DNA of 64,000 nt. Origin: Pseudoroseicyclus tamaricis. GTDB lineage: Bacteria > Pseudomonadota > Alphaproteobacteria > Rhodobacterales > Rhodobacteraceae. The position numbers and the translations under genes were made by a program. Positions within the stretch are counted from its first letter, which is position 1, and the number at the start of each line of letters is the position of its first letter. Positions 48,123 through 58,079 of the stretch are shown here, one piece after another. Under the pieces are notes generated by a model that did not search any database, had not been told where the DNA came from, and saw only the letters and a program-made list of their open reading frames with translations. The stretch is from positions 930,001-994,000 of the forward strand of contig NZ_JAAFYS010000002.1 of the NCBI RefSeq assembly GCF_012070395.1, in the 5' to 3' direction.

Positions 48123-48701
48123 GTGATACGCGGGCTTTATGACTGGACGCTGTCGCTGGCGTCACATCGCCATGCCACCTGGGCGCTGGCCCTGATCGCC
48201 TTCGTCGAAAGTTCGTTCTTTCCCATTCCGCCCGATGTCGTGCTGATCCCGATGATCATCGCCCGGCCGGGCCGCGCCTTCTTCTATGCGCTGGTGGCCA
48301 CCGTCGCCTCGGTGCTCGGCGGGCTCTTCGGATACTTCATCGGCCTCAGCCTCTTCGAGCAGATCGGCCAGCCGATCCTCGATTTCTACGGCAAGGGCGA
48401 GGATTTCGCCCATTTCGCCGAGCGCTACAACGAGTGGGGCGCCTGGGCGGTGCTGATCGCGGGTGTCACGCCCTTCCCCTTCAAGGTGATCACCATCGCC
48501 TCCGGCGCCACCGCGCTGTCGCTGCCCGTCTTCATTCTGGCGTCCGTCATCGCGCGGGCGCTGCGCTTCTTCCTCGTCGCGGCGCTGCTCTGGCGCTTCG
48601 GAGAGCCGATCCGCGACTTCATCGAGCGCCGGCTGGGGCTCGTCTTCATTGTCTTCTGCCTGCTGCTCGTCGGCGGCTTTCTCGGTGTGACGTATCTATG
48701 A
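48123..48701 (+). CDS. DedA/VTT-family membrane protein (YqaA-like)
   Basis: A 192-residue inner-membrane protein of the DedA (SNARE-associated, VTT) superfamily, whose members act in lipid transport and membrane homeostasis. Motifs: FVESSFFPIPPDVVLIPM near residue 28 and the glycine-rich GGLFGYFIG with a conserved GVTPFPFKVITIASG segment. GTG start. The stop overlaps dsbB (ATGA), so the two are co-translated. Confidence 0.87.
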   Translation: MIRGLYDWTLSLASHRHATWALALIAFVESSFFPIPPDVVLIPMIIARPGRAFFYALVATVASVLGGLFGYFIGLSLFEQIGQPILDFYGKGEDFAHFAERYNEWGAWAVLIAGVTPFPFKVITIASGATALSLPVFILASVIARALRFFLVAALLWRFGEPIRDFIERRLGLVFIVFCLLLVGGFLGVTYL

Positions 48702-49165
48702 CCCGCAAATCCCTCTCCCTCATCGCCGCCGGCGGCTCGCTGGCGCTGCTGGCCGGTGCCTTCCTCTTCCAGACGCTGGGCTACCTGCCCTGCAAGATGT
48801 GCCTCTGGCAGCGCTGGCCGCATGTGGTGGCCATCGGGATGGGCGTGCTGATGCTCATCGTGCCGAACCGGGCCTGGCCGTGGATCGGCGCCGCGGCCGC
48901 CGCGGTGACGAGCGGGCTCGGCCTCTATCATACGGGGGTGGAGCGGGGCTGGTGGGAAGGCCCGACCTCCTGCACCTCCACCGGCACCTCGCTGTCCGAT
49001 CTCGGCGGCTCCGACCTTCTGTCGATGGACGGGCCGGGAATCGTGCTCTGCGACCAGGTCTCCTGGGCCTTCGCGGGCCTGTCGATGGCGAGCTGGAACG
49101 CCATCTTCTCGCTGATCCTCGCCATCATCTGGGTGCGTGCGGCGACCGCGAAGGCCGCCCGCTGA
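48698..49165 (+). CDS. dsbB: Disulfide bond formation protein B
   Basis: Reoxidises DsbA and passes electrons to quinone. The 155-residue four-helix protein keeps the first periplasmic Cys pair (LPCKMCLWQR) and a second loop with Cys in PTSCTSTGTS and IVLCDQVSW. It is coupled to the upstream DedA gene by an ATGA overlap. DsbA is not in the window. Confidence 0.92.
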   Translation: MTRKSLSLIAAGGSLALLAGAFLFQTLGYLPCKMCLWQRWPHVVAIGMGVLMLIVPNRAWPWIGAAAAAVTSGLGLYHTGVERGWWEGPTSCTSTGTSLSDLGGSDLLSMDGPGIVLCDQVSWAFAGLSMASWNAIFSLILAIIWVRAATAKAAR

Positions 49166-49169
49166 CCCC

Positions 49170-49439
49170 TCAGTGGTAGGTGAATTCGCCGACGACGCTG
49201 CGCCACTGGCCGGGGGCGACCTGCTTGCGGTGCGTGAAGCGGATGGAATGCAGCGGCCCCTCGATACTCTCCTGCCAATGCTCGATGAGCTTGAAGAGTC
49301 GCGGGTGATCGGGGGCCAGATCGTAGTCCTGCCAGATGAAGCTGTTGAGAACGCTGCGATAATCCGGCATCCGATAGAAGATCTCCGCCGTCGTCAGCCC
49401 GTAGCCCTTGAGCATCAGCTCGGTCTCGCTCACCGCCAT
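49170..49439 (-). CDS. usg: Usg family protein
   Basis: An 89-residue protein matching Usg, named in Caulobacter for a gene upstream of trp genes: LMLKGYGLTTAEIFYRMPDY, FIWQDYDLAPDHPRL and IEGPLHSIRF. Function unknown. The open frame runs upstream over the gyrA leader; ATG 49439 (MAVSETEL) is the family start. It converges with dsbB with four bases between, and is divergent from gyrA. Confidence 0.85.
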   Translation of the reverse strand: MAVSETELMLKGYGLTTAEIFYRMPDYRSVLNSFIWQDYDLAPDHPRLFKLIEHWQESIEGPLHSIRFTHRKQVAPGQWRSVVGEFTYH

Positions 49440-49629
49440 GTGCCGCTCCTGTTGCCTGCCTGCAGGAAAATGCTTGGCCGGCGGCCCCGTAAAGTCAACG
49501 AAAACAGCGTGTTGGCAGATGGCCTTGGTGGCTGCCAACCGTGAGGGGACGCTGGCATTGTAACCCATGGCTGGGGGGTGATAGAGTGCCGTCCAACAAG
49601 ATATGGCGCGATGACAAGCAGGCCGACAC

Positions 49630-52383
49630 GTGAGCGATACGCCCGACATTCCCCCCGGTGATGACGAAAGCAGCAGGCCGGAGCGGCCGAGCGGCCCCAG
49701 CGTCTCCATCAGCCAGGAGCTGAAGACCGCCTACCTCGACTACGCGATGAGCGTCATCGTCTCCCGCGCGATTCCCGACCTGCGCGACGGGCTGAAACCC
49801 GTGCACCGGCGCATCCTCTACTCGATGCACGAGACGTCGAACACGCCGGACAAGCCGTACCGCAAGTCCGCCCGCCCCGTCGGCGACACGATGGGCCGCT
49901 ACCACCCGCATGGCGACGGCGCGATCTACGACGCGCTGGCCCGGATGGCGCAGGATTTCTCGATGTCCCTCCCCCTGCTCGACGGTCAGGGCAACTTCGG
50001 CTCGATGGACGGCGATAAACCCGCCGCCATGCGCTACACCGAAGTGAGGATGGACAAGCCGGCCACCTACCTGCTCGCCGATATCGAGAAGGACACGGTC
50101 GACTTTCAGGACAATTACGACGGCAAGGATCGCGAGCCGACCGTCCTGCCGGCGCGCTTCCCCAACATGCTGGTCAACGGCGCCGGCGGCATCGCCGTGG
50201 GGATGGCGACGAACATCCCGCCCCACAACCTCGGCGAAGTCATCGACGCCTGCCTCGCGCTGCTGGAGAACCCCGATCTGAGCTCCGACGAGCTGATCGA
50301 GTACGTGCCCGGCCCCGACTTCCCCACCGGCGGGATCATCCTCGGCCGCTCCGGGGCGCGCAAAGCCTATCTGGAAGGCCGCGGCTCCGTCGTCGTCCGC
50401 GCGCGGACGGAGATCGAGGAGCTCCGCAAGGATCGCTACGCCATCGTCATCAAGGAAATCCCCTACCAGGTGAACAAGGCGGCGATGATCGACCGCATCG
50501 CCGAGGCGGCGCGCGACAAGCGCATCGAGGGGATCGCCCACGTTCAGGACGAGTCCGACCGCGAGGGTGTGCGCGTCGTCGTCGAGCTGAAGCGCGATGC
50601 GACGGCGGAGGTCGTGCTCAACAACCTCTTCCGCTTCACCCCGATGCAGACGTCCTTCGGCTGCAACATGCTGGCGCTCAACGGCGGCAAGCCCGAGGTG
50701 CTGACGCTGCGGGGCTTCCTCACCCACTTCCTCGACTTCCGGGAAGAGGTGGTCGCCCGCCGCACCGCGTTCGAGCTGCGCAAGGCGCGCGAGCGGGCGC
50801 ATATCCTCTGCGGTCTCGCCGTGGCGGTGACCAATGTCGACGAGGTCGTGGCCACCATCCGCGCCTCCGCCGACGCCGCCGAGGCGCGCGAGGCGCTGAT
50901 GACCCGCCGCTGGCCGGCGGAGGACATCGCCGATTACATCAAGCTGATCGACGACCCGACGCACACGATCAACGACGACGGCACCTACAACCTCTCCGAG
51001 ACGCAGGCCCGCGCCATCCTCGAGCTGCGCCTGCAGCGCCTGACGCAGATCGGCGTCAAAGAGGTGACGGACGAGCTGGAAGAGCTGGCCGCTCGGATCA
51101 AGGATTGCCTCGAGATCCTGCGCTCGCGCAGCCGCATCATCGGCATCATCCGCGAGGAGATGGAGGAGGTGAAGACGCTCTTCGCCGTCCCCCGCCGCAC
51201 GGAGATCACCGACTGGGCCGGCGATCTCGACGATGAAGACCTCATCGAGCAGGAAGACATGGTCGTCACCGTCACGCAGGGCGGCTACATCAAGCGCACC
51301 CCGCTGGCCGACTTCCGCGCGCAGCGGCGCGGCGGCAAGGGCCTCTCCGGTGGCGGGCTGAAGGAAGAGGACGTCGTCACGACGCTCTTCGTCGCCAACA
51401 CCCACGATCAGCTCCTCTTCTTCACGACCGACGGGATGGTCTACAAGCTCAAGTGCTGGCGCCTGCCGCTGGGCGCGCGCACCTCGCGGGGCAAGGCGGT
51501 GGTCAACATCCTGCCCATCCCCACGGGTGTCTCCATTGCCGCCATCATGCCGGTCGACCGGCCGGAGGAGGAATGGGACGCGCTCAACATCGTCTTCGCG
51601 ACCTCCGCGGGCGACGTGCGGCGGAACGCGCTCTCCGACTTCACCAACGTCATGCGCAACGGCAAGATCGCGATGAAGCTGCCCGACGACGGCTCCGTCT
51701 CCCTCATCGGGGCGCGCATCTGCTCGCCCGAGGATGACGTGATGCTGGTCACCGATTCCGGCCGCGCCATCCGCTTCCAGGTGACCGAGGTGCGTGTCTT
51801 CGCCGGCCGCTCCTCCACCGGCGTGCGCGGCATCCGTCTGCACAACGGCGACCGCGTCGTCTCGATGTCGATCATCCGCCATTTCGAGGCCGATCCGCAG
51901 GAGCGTGCCGCCTACCTCAAGATGCGCCGCGCCGTGGCCGGCGTGACGGAGGAGCCGGAGAGCGACGAGGACGACGCCCCCGCCGGCGCCATCAGCCCCG
52001 AGCGCTATGCCGAGATGTCGGCCGCCGAGCACCTGATCCTCACGATCACCCGCGGCGGCTCCGGCAAGCTCTCCTCCAGCCACGACTACCCCGTGCGCGG
52101 GCGTGGCGGCCAGGGCGTGATGGCGATGGACAAGGCGATGCGCGGCGGGCCCATCGTCTCAACCTTCCCGGTGGAGATGGGCGACCAGATCATGCTGGTC
52201 ACCTCCGCCGGCCAGTCGATCCGCGTGCCGGTGGAAGGCATCTCCTTCCGCTCCCGCTCCGCGGGCGGCGTGAAGGTCTTCAACACCGGCAAGGGCGAGG
52301 AGGTCGCCTCCGTCGCGTGGATCGCCGAGAGCGAGGCGCCCGAGGCCCCCGAGGCCTCGCCGGAGGAACCGGGCGAGGCGTGA
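49630..52383 (+). CDS. gyrA: DNA gyrase subunit A
   Basis: Breakage-rejoining subunit of gyrase. The 917-residue protein has catalytic Tyr136 ([10 protein letters not shown]) and the GyrA box QRRGGKG in the C-terminal wrapping domain, which separates it from ParC. In the quinolone region ([14 protein letters not shown]), Gly97 occupies the place of E. coli Ser83 while Asp101 (E. coli Asp87) is kept. The start is a GTG preceded by weak ribosome-site sequence; [12 protein letters not shown] is typical for the group. A terminator follows. Confidence 0.97.
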   Translation: MSDTPDIPPGDDESSRPERPSGPSVSISQELKTAYLDYAMSVIVSRAIPDLRDGLKPVHRRILYSMHETSNTPDKPYRKSARPVGDTMGRYHPHGDGAIYDALARMAQDFSMSLPLLDGQGNFGSMDGDKPAAMRYTEVRMDKPATYLLADIEKDTVDFQDNYDGKDREPTVLPARFPNMLVNGAGGIAVGMATNIPPHNLGEVIDACLALLENPDLSSDELIEYVPGPDFPTGGIILGRSGARKAYLEGRGSVVVRARTEIEELRKDRYAIVIKEIPYQVNKAAMIDRIAEAARDKRIEGIAHVQDESDREGVRVVVELKRDATAEVVLNNLFRFTPMQTSFGCNMLALNGGKPEVLTLRGFLTHFLDFREEVVARRTAFELRKARERAHILCGLAVAVTNVDEVVATIRASADAAEAREALMTRRWPAEDIADYIKLIDDPTHTINDDGTYNLSETQARAILELRLQRLTQIGVKEVTDELEELAARIKDCLEILRSRSRIIGIIREEMEEVKTLFAVPRRTEITDWAGDLDDEDLIEQEDMVVTVTQGGYIKRTPLADFRAQRRGGKGLSGGGLKEEDVVTTLFVANTHDQLLFFTTDGMVYKLKCWRLPLGARTSRGKAVVNILPIPTGVSIAAIMPVDRPEEEWDALNIVFATSAGDVRRNALSDFTNVMRNGKIAMKLPDDGSVSLIGARICSPEDDVMLVTDSGRAIRFQVTEVRVFAGRSSTGVRGIRLHNGDRVVSMSIIRHFEADPQERAAYLKMRRAVAGVTEEPESDEDDAPAGAISPERYAEMSAAEHLILTITRGGSGKLSSSHDYPVRGRGGQGVMAMDKAMRGGPIVSTFPVEMGDQIMLVTSAGQSIRVPVEGISFRSRSAGGVKVFNTGKGEEVASVAWIAESEAPEAPEASPEEPGEA

Positions 52384-52419
52384 CCTTGGCGACACGCTCG
52401 ACTCAGGGTTGATAAGGGA

Positions 52420-52450
52420 GGGGGGCGCAGCGGCAATTGCGCCCCCCTTT
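52420..52450 (+). terminator. Terminator of gyrA
   Basis: Stem GGGGGGCGCA (52420-52429) with TGCGCCCCCC (52438-52447), loop GCGGCAAT, followed by TTTCATT. About 37 bases after the gyrA stop. Confidence 0.85.
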
Positions 52451-52503
52451 CATTCATGAGCACCGTCCTTGCGAAAACCACCTGTTTCCCCCGTGAGGAC
52501 CGA

Positions 52504-53427
52504 ATGCGCACCTATTCCCTTCTTGTCGCCACGAGCCTTGTCGCCCTTCCGGTGACGGCGTCGGCGCAGACCATGTTCGGCGAAACCTACATGTCTCTCG
52601 ATCTCGGCGTTGCCTCGTTCGAGAGCGATTTCGGCGATTATTCCTACGGCTCCCTCGACGGCACCTACGAGACGACCCTCGGCAATATCCTGCTCGGGCT
52701 CGATGTCGACATCACCAATGACGAATCCGTCCAGACGAGCACGGTTACCGCGATGGGCGGCTACCAGATCACGCCCTCGATCCTCGCCGGGGCCTTCGTC
52801 TTCGCCGATTTCTACAACGACTCGGAATTCGACGAGAGCGACGACTACACCACCGCCGGCGTCTACGCCGAGTACGTGACCATCTCCTTCGGCTCCGCCC
52901 TCGCGGTGGAAACGGAGCTCGATGACGACGAGGACGGCGACGTCTTCCTGACCTTCCTCGGCACCACCGAGCTGCCGAGCGGCGTCAGCGTCGATGCCAC
53001 GGTCAACCACGTCCTCGACGGCTCCGACACGGGCGACTCCACCTCGCTGGACGCGATCGTCGGCTACGAGCGCGGCGCCATCTCGGCCGACCTGCTCTAC
53101 TCCTACGACCACTTCGAGGGGGTCGACGAGGGCGATCAGGACGTCGCCGTGGCGGCCACCTACGACTTCGGCGCCATCGACGTGACCGCTGGCCTCGCCG
53201 CGCTGGCCGATGACAACGACGATATCGTCTACGCCCTCGGCGCCGGCTACGATTTCAATGCCGGCCTCTCCATCGACGTCGTCGCCACCTATTACGACGA
53301 CAAGGACGGTTACACCGAGGAAGGCATCGGCTTCCGCCTCTCCTACCTCGTCGGCACGCCGAACACCGTCTACTCGGACGTCCAGGAACGCTTCGAGGAC
53401 TTCAGCGCCAAGTTCGCCTCCTACTGA
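52504..53427 (+). CDS. Outer-membrane beta-barrel protein
   Basis: A 307-residue exported protein. The signal peptide (1-21, ending VTASAQ) is followed by alternating hydrophobic/polar strands separated by Asp/Gly-rich turns, typical of a beta barrel with very acidic loops (NDSEFDESDD, ELDDDEDGD). Acidic loops could bind divalent cations. The last residue is Tyr, not the usual Phe. No specific porin family recognised. The frame reaches upstream to 52456 but ATG 52504 gives the signal peptide. It shares a bidirectional terminator with sodB. Confidence 0.75.
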   Translation: MRTYSLLVATSLVALPVTASAQTMFGETYMSLDLGVASFESDFGDYSYGSLDGTYETTLGNILLGLDVDITNDESVQTSTVTAMGGYQITPSILAGAFVFADFYNDSEFDESDDYTTAGVYAEYVTISFGSALAVETELDDDEDGDVFLTFLGTTELPSGVSVDATVNHVLDGSDTGDSTSLDAIVGYERGAISADLLYSYDHFEGVDEGDQDVAVAATYDFGAIDVTAGLAALADDNDDIVYALGAGYDFNAGLSIDVVATYYDDKDGYTEEGIGFRLSYLVGTPNTVYSDVQERFEDFSAKFASY

Positions 53428-53504
53428 TCCTGGCCCCGCGCCGGACGGCCGCCCCCCCGGGGCGGCCCTCCTGCCCTGCCCCGGTTCGGGCACCGCGCAC
53501 GAAA

Positions 53505-53531
53505 AAAGGCCCCGGCAATGCCGGGGCCTTT
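53505..53531. terminator. Bidirectional terminator between barrel gene and sodB
   Basis: Perfect 12-bp stem AAAGGCCCCGGC (53505-53516) with GCCGGGGCCTTT (53520-53531), loop AAT, flanked by A-run and T-rich sequence so it can act on both strands. Confidence 0.93.
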
Positions 53532-53558
53532 CTCTTAGTCTAAGGTGTTGGGCGCGCC

Positions 53559-54158
53559 TCACATGCGGGAGGCGACGTTCTCCCAGTTCACGAGGTTGTC
53601 GAGGAAGTTCTTCAGGTACGCCGGGCGCTTGTTGCGGAAGTCGATGTAGTAGGAGTGCTCCCACACGTCGCAGCCGAGCAGGGCCGTCTGGCCGAAGCAG
53701 AGCGGGTTCACGCCGTTCTCGGTCTTGGTGACCTTGAGCGAGCCGTCAGTGTCCTTCACCAGCCAGGCCCAGCCGGAGCCGAACTGGCCACCGCCGGCGG
53801 CGGCGAACTCGTCCTTGAACTTGTCGACGGAGCCGAAGCTCTCGACCAGCGCGCTCTCCAACTCGGAGGGCATCGCGGAGGTACCCGGGCCCATCATCTG
53901 CCAGAACTGGCTGTGGTTCCAGTGCTGGGAGGCGTTGTTGAAGATGCCGGACTGCGCCACGGCGCCGGGCTGGTAGGTGCCGGTGACGATCTCTTCCACC
54001 GACTTGCCTTCCCACTCCGTGCCTTCGATCAGCTTGTTGCCGGTCGTGACATAGGCGTTGTGGTGCAGGTCGTGGTGGTACTCCAGCGTCTCTTTGGACA
54101 TGCCGTTGTCGGCGAGAGCGTCATGGGAATACGGCAGATCGGGAAGTTCGAAAGCCAT
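53559..54158 (-). CDS. sodB: Superoxide dismutase (Fe type)
   Basis: Converts superoxide to oxygen and peroxide in the cytoplasm. The 199-residue protein has the metal ligands: His28 (EYHHDLHH), His82 (HWNHSQFW) and the Asp and His of GCDVWEHSYYIDF. Gln79 in NNASQHWNH is the position that marks the Fe-dependent group; metal use needs experiment. No signal peptide. Start ATG with AGGAG upstream (rc of CTCCTT). Confidence 0.95.
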   Translation of the reverse strand: MAFELPDLPYSHDALADNGMSKETLEYHHDLHHNAYVTTGNKLIEGTEWEGKSVEEIVTGTYQPGAVAQSGIFNNASQHWNHSQFWQMMGPGTSAMPSELESALVESFGSVDKFKDEFAAAGGGQFGSGWAWLVKDTDGSLKVTKTENGVNPLCFGQTALLGCDVWEHSYYIDFRNKRPAYLKNFLDNLVNWENVASRM

Positions 54159-54253
54159 GGCGGGGCTCCTTTCGGAAGCTTGGTGAATTTGACCCTAACA
54201 TGGCCACGCTCGGGCGAAGGTCAATGCCGCGCGGGGCCGCAGGGGACCACAAG

Positions 54254-55345
54254 TCAGGGCGATTGCAGCGCCTTGTCCTTGTCTTCGAACATCTTGGGGA
54301 AGGTCAGATGCTCCTTCAGGAGCTTGCCGGGCAGGTTGGCAAATTCCCCCGGTGGGCGCTGCAGGTAGGAGAAGAACATGGCGTTCTGGTCGATCCACCA
54401 CAGATCCTCGCCATGGCTGCGGCTGAAGAACAGTCGAACGTAGTCGCAGATCAGCGTCAGGTAGGCGAGCGCCTGCGGTGTCGCCGGCGCATAGACGGCA
54501 TGGGCGATGATCCGGTGCCACGGCAGGCTCATGCCCCGCATCAGGCGGATCTGCATCTTGCGGGGCGCGAAGCGGGGATGATCGAGCAACTCCGCGAAGT
54601 CCTTCTCGCAGCGCATGTCGATATCGAAGACAAAGGCGGGCAGCCCCATGTCCTGGATCACCCGGCGCGCCGCGAAGAAGCGGGCCGAGGCGTAGTAGGA
54701 CCGGTCGGCCAGCTGCGCCTTGCGCTCGATGAAGAAGATCACGTCGTCGCCGGCATGGGCGCGCATGAGCTCCATCGCCTCGGCATCGGGCTCGATGACA
54801 TGGTAGACGGCGAGGTAGCCGGTGCAGCGGGCGCGCAGGCTTCCCAGCGATTGCGGCAGAAAGCGCTTGAGATAGCCGCTGTCGGTCGAGAAGACGATCG
54901 CGTAGCGGGCCTCCCGTCCCTCCCCCTGCACCTCGACCTCCGGCTCTTGGAAGGTGATCCCGTCACCGCGGGCGATGAGGGGCCAGTTGGGGTTGCGGAC
55001 GGCGCTGTTGAGCCCGAGCGAGGCGAAGAAGTGCAGGGACTTGGAATGGTAGCTGGCGTTGGCCATCCAGGCCCAGCCCATCTTGCGGTCGCCATCCTCG
55101 AAGGCCAGAGCGGCGCGAAAATGCGACAGCGGCGACAGCACGCCGGCATGCTTGAGAAGCCGCTCGGCGGCGGGCCTGTCCTGCATCATGAAGGCCGAGC
55201 GCAACGCCAGATCGCACAGGCGGATCATCTCGTTCTGCGCCTGCAGCTCGGAGGGGTTCTCCTCGATCAAAGCGGTCACCGGCTCGACGACGTCAGTGTG
55301 ACGGTTGGAGAGAAAGGCCCTCATGGCGTCTTCGTAGGTGATCAA
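54254..55345 (-). CDS. Probable GT-A-fold glycosyltransferase-like protein
   Basis: A 363-residue protein in two parts. The N-terminal 130 residues look like helical TPR-type repeats. The C-terminal part (from about 145, RYAIVFSTDSGYLKRFLPQS) resembles a nucleotide-sugar transferase: FVFDIDMRC carries a DxD motif and WWIDQNAMF a DQ-type motif near the end. The assignment is from motifs only. The start is TTG at 55345; ATG 55324 is an alternative 21 bases on. It precedes the GSCFA gene product in the same orientation, 99 bases apart, so both may serve one glycan pathway. Confidence 0.6.
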   Translation of the reverse strand: MITYEDAMRAFLSNRHTDVVEPVTALIEENPSELQAQNEMIRLCDLALRSAFMMQDRPAAERLLKHAGVLSPLSHFRAALAFEDGDRKMGWAWMANASYHSKSLHFFASLGLNSAVRNPNWPLIARGDGITFQEPEVEVQGEGREARYAIVFSTDSGYLKRFLPQSLGSLRARCTGYLAVYHVIEPDAEAMELMRAHAGDDVIFFIERKAQLADRSYYASARFFAARRVIQDMGLPAFVFDIDMRCEKDFAELLDHPRFAPRKMQIRLMRGMSLPWHRIIAHAVYAPATPQALAYLTLICDYVRLFFSRSHGEDLWWIDQNAMFFSYLQRPPGEFANLPGKLLKEHLTFPKMFEDKDKALQSP

Positions 55346-55444
55346 GCCCTGCCCCCCGCCCCACCGGGCTGTTCTGTCCGGCTCCGAGGGCCGCCTGCTT
55401 CAAAAATTCGCATGTTTGCCCCTGCCCCGCAAGGTCAGCGCGGC

Positions 55445-56782
55445 TCAGAGCCACGTCACCCGCTGGCGGAACTCGGAGCGCTCGGGGAAGTCCTCCACGT
55501 GGCGCGCCATGAGGGCCTTGGCCTCGCCGGGGCGGCGGAGCGGGCGGCAGAGGGTGATCATGCGCTCCAGCGCGTCTGGGCGGGCCGGGTCAATCTCCGT
55601 CGCCTTCGTCAGGGCCGTCCAAGCCGTCTCCAGCGCGTCGATCCGCCGCGCCGCCGTGGCTTCGAGGATCAGCGCCTCGGCGGAGCCGTCGGCCAGGGCG
55701 CGGTTGGCCTCCATCAGCGCCAGCACGTCATCGTATTTCTCCAGCCGGCTCAGCATCTTGGCGGAGGAGACGAGCCCCTCCCCCGTCACGGCGCCCGGGT
55801 CCGCCTCCGCCCCGCCGGGCAGGTAGCGGGTGAGGACGTTGGACATGATGCGATCGACCAGCTCGGGCGCCACATGGCGGTAGTCGTTCCGGCTCCACGC
55901 CACCTCGGGTGAGGAGAGGGTGACGAACTCGTAGGAGGGGAAGTAATCGACCCCCGCCTTGCCGATCAGGAACTCATCGAGCGCCGCCCGCTGGACGGAC
56001 TTGGAGTAGGCGTTGGCCACCAGCACATCCATGTCACGGAACGTGGCCAAGAGCGGGACGGGCGAGACCGTCACCAGCATCTTCAGCGGCTTGGTGCGGT
56101 GGCGGCAGAGCAGCGCATGCAGCTGCTCCAGCCCCTCCAGCACGTCGCGGTAGGACAGCACGCGGAACTCGAAGCGCTCCGGCTCCGCCCGGATCGCCTG
56201 CATGGGGGGCATGACGTTGAGATAGAGGCCGAGGGCCCGGTCATACCATGTCTCGACATAGCCGAGGGTGAGGATGACGACGTCGGCCTCCACCACGGCC
56301 TTCAGCCCGTCGAGGTAGCGGTGGCGGAAGGCGAGGATCTCCTCGGGCGGGAAGTCGAGCCGCGCCATGCCGAGCTGCGCGTCGAACCACGTCCCCTTGG
56401 CGCCGGGGTAGAGGATGTCCCGACCCGGGAAGCGCTCCCGCTCCAGCGCCCAGGTGATCTCGTTGAGCACCGAGTGGATGGAGTACTTGTTGAAGAAGTT
56501 GGCCGCGTCATCGAGGCTCTCGCCGACCTCGCCCAGCGAGAACTCGCGGGAGAGGACCCGCATCCCCGCCTCGTCCAGCGCCCGCTCGATATTGCGCGCA
56601 AAGCAGGAGCCGATGGCGAAGACGCTGTCGCTCCGCGCGATCTCGAACGAGGGCGCGCAGGAGGGGGAGGCGAGCGGGTAGAGACGCTCGCCGTCCCTGT
56701 CCGGCGCGGGGAAGCGGCGCAGCGGGTTGGTGCGCGCGCGCGCCATCGCCTCGGTGGCGGTGAGGGTTTCGATGTTGCTCAT
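55445..56782 (-). CDS. GSCFA-domain protein
   Basis: A 445-residue protein with the naming motif FAIGSCFARNIERAL near residue 55, followed by the SGNH-hydrolase-like GSCFA domain (VILTLGYVETWYD; LVTVSPVPLLATF) to about residue 320. The C-terminal 110 residues are helical and TPR-like. GSCFA proteins are thought to act on cell-surface polysaccharides, perhaps as esterases or acyltransferases; the catalytic activity is not established here. Divergent from the GT61 gene. Confidence 0.85.
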   Translation of the reverse strand: MSNIETLTATEAMARARTNPLRRFPAPDRDGERLYPLASPSCAPSFEIARSDSVFAIGSCFARNIERALDEAGMRVLSREFSLGEVGESLDDAANFFNKYSIHSVLNEITWALERERFPGRDILYPGAKGTWFDAQLGMARLDFPPEEILAFRHRYLDGLKAVVEADVVILTLGYVETWYDRALGLYLNVMPPMQAIRAEPERFEFRVLSYRDVLEGLEQLHALLCRHRTKPLKMLVTVSPVPLLATFRDMDVLVANAYSKSVQRAALDEFLIGKAGVDYFPSYEFVTLSSPEVAWSRNDYRHVAPELVDRIMSNVLTRYLPGGAEADPGAVTGEGLVSSAKMLSRLEKYDDVLALMEANRALADGSAEALILEATAARRIDALETAWTALTKATEIDPARPDALERMITLCRPLRRPGEAKALMARHVEDFPERSEFRQRVTWL

Positions 56783-56903
56783 GCCCGGCCTTTCGTCTGG
56801 CGGTTCTGGTGCAGGGTCAGGATGTCCAAATTAGGGCAAAATTCTATGCAATACATGGAAGGGTGGCGCGACTCGCGGCCACGGCGAACAAGAACGAGCA
56901 GGC

Positions 56904-58052
56904 ATGGCAGACCCCTTCCCCTTCGAGGTGCCGGAGATTTCCGGCCCCATTGCATCGCATATCACGAAGCTGGAGCGGGCGTATGTCGTGCCGCCGCCCA
57001 AGGGCGGGCCCAACCAGTCCGTCCAGCGCTCCGGCGTGCTGACGGCCGAGGGGGCGCCGGTGGAGAACGCCGTCACCTGGCGGGGGACGACGCCGGTGAC
57101 GGTGCCGCCCGCCATGCCGGAGGGCGAGGTGGACCAGCTGGAGGGGCGATGGCTCTTCCTCGGGCCGCTCTTCGGGCATTTCGGCCATTTCCTCGTGGAG
57201 AGCATCTGCCGCATCTGGGCGGTGGATCAGCTGCGCGGCCAGCTGGACGGCGTGCTCTACGTGCCGAAGTTCCAGAACCGGCCGGAGCATGTGGCGAACG
57301 TCTACCGCCCCTTCCTCGAGGCGCTGGGGGTGGACCTGCCGATGCGCAACATCGAGGACCCGGCGCAGGTGGAGCAGCTCTTCGTGCCGCGGCAGGGCTT
57401 CGGCATGTTCCAGATGATCGAGGGCGCGCCGGAGTTCCGCGCCTTCATCCGCGCCCATGCCGGCAAGACGGTGGCGCCGGAGGGGTCGGCGAAGATCTAC
57501 ATCTCCCGCTCCGAGCTGCCGGGGGCGCGGGGCTCGGTGCTCTTCGAGCGGCGGCTGGAGGGCTGGCTGGAGGCTGAGGGATACGTGCCTTACCACCCGC
57601 AGAAGCACAGCCATCTGGAGCAGATCGCGGCTTACCGCGCCGCGCGGCACATCATCGCCGTCGATTGCTCGCCGCTGCACCTGCTCGGCATGGTGGGCGA
57701 CGAGGGGCAGAAGGTCGGCGTCATCGCCCGGCGCGACGGCGACCTCGACGAGATCTTCGCCCGCCAGATCCGCGCCTTCCAGGGGGCGGAGGCGCGGGCC
57801 TTCAATCACCTGCGCCGCAACTGGATCGAGGCGCATGGCAACCGCCCGAGCCGCACGAGCTGGGGGGAGCTGGACTACCCGGCGCTCCGCGAGAGCCTGA
57901 TGGCCGCCGGCCTGATCAAGGGCGTGGAGGCCTGGGAGGAGCCGACGGAAGCGGACTACGAGGCGGAGCTCGACAGGATCGCCGCCGCCGCGGGGCACCG
58001 GTTCAAGCCGTGGGACGGGCCGAAGGGCAAGGCGCCGGGGGACGGGGACTAA
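56904..58052 (+). CDS. Glycosyltransferase family 61 protein
   Basis: A 382-residue GT61-type (DUF563) glycosyltransferase. Signature segments are FGHFGHFLVESICRIWAVD near residue 90, KIYISRSELPGARG near 200, and a late AVDCSPLHLLGMVG block. Probably adds a sugar to a surface or capsular glycan. It is divergent from the GSCFA gene with 121 bases between, forming a three-gene glycan patch with the GT-A-like gene. ATG 56904 starts a normal family N-terminus. Confidence 0.85.
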   Translation: MADPFPFEVPEISGPIASHITKLERAYVVPPPKGGPNQSVQRSGVLTAEGAPVENAVTWRGTTPVTVPPAMPEGEVDQLEGRWLFLGPLFGHFGHFLVESICRIWAVDQLRGQLDGVLYVPKFQNRPEHVANVYRPFLEALGVDLPMRNIEDPAQVEQLFVPRQGFGMFQMIEGAPEFRAFIRAHAGKTVAPEGSAKIYISRSELPGARGSVLFERRLEGWLEAEGYVPYHPQKHSHLEQIAAYRAARHIIAVDCSPLHLLGMVGDEGQKVGVIARRDGDLDEIFARQIRAFQGAEARAFNHLRRNWIEAHGNRPSRTSWGELDYPALRESLMAAGLIKGVEAWEEPTEADYEAELDRIAAAAGHRFKPWDGPKGKAPGDGD

Positions 58053-58079
58053 GGGTCCGGCGTCGGTGTCTCGCCGGCG

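Noticed and set aside
49495-52083. 862-codon minus-strand frame opposite gyrA
   Set aside because: Antisense shadow of a highly conserved gene.
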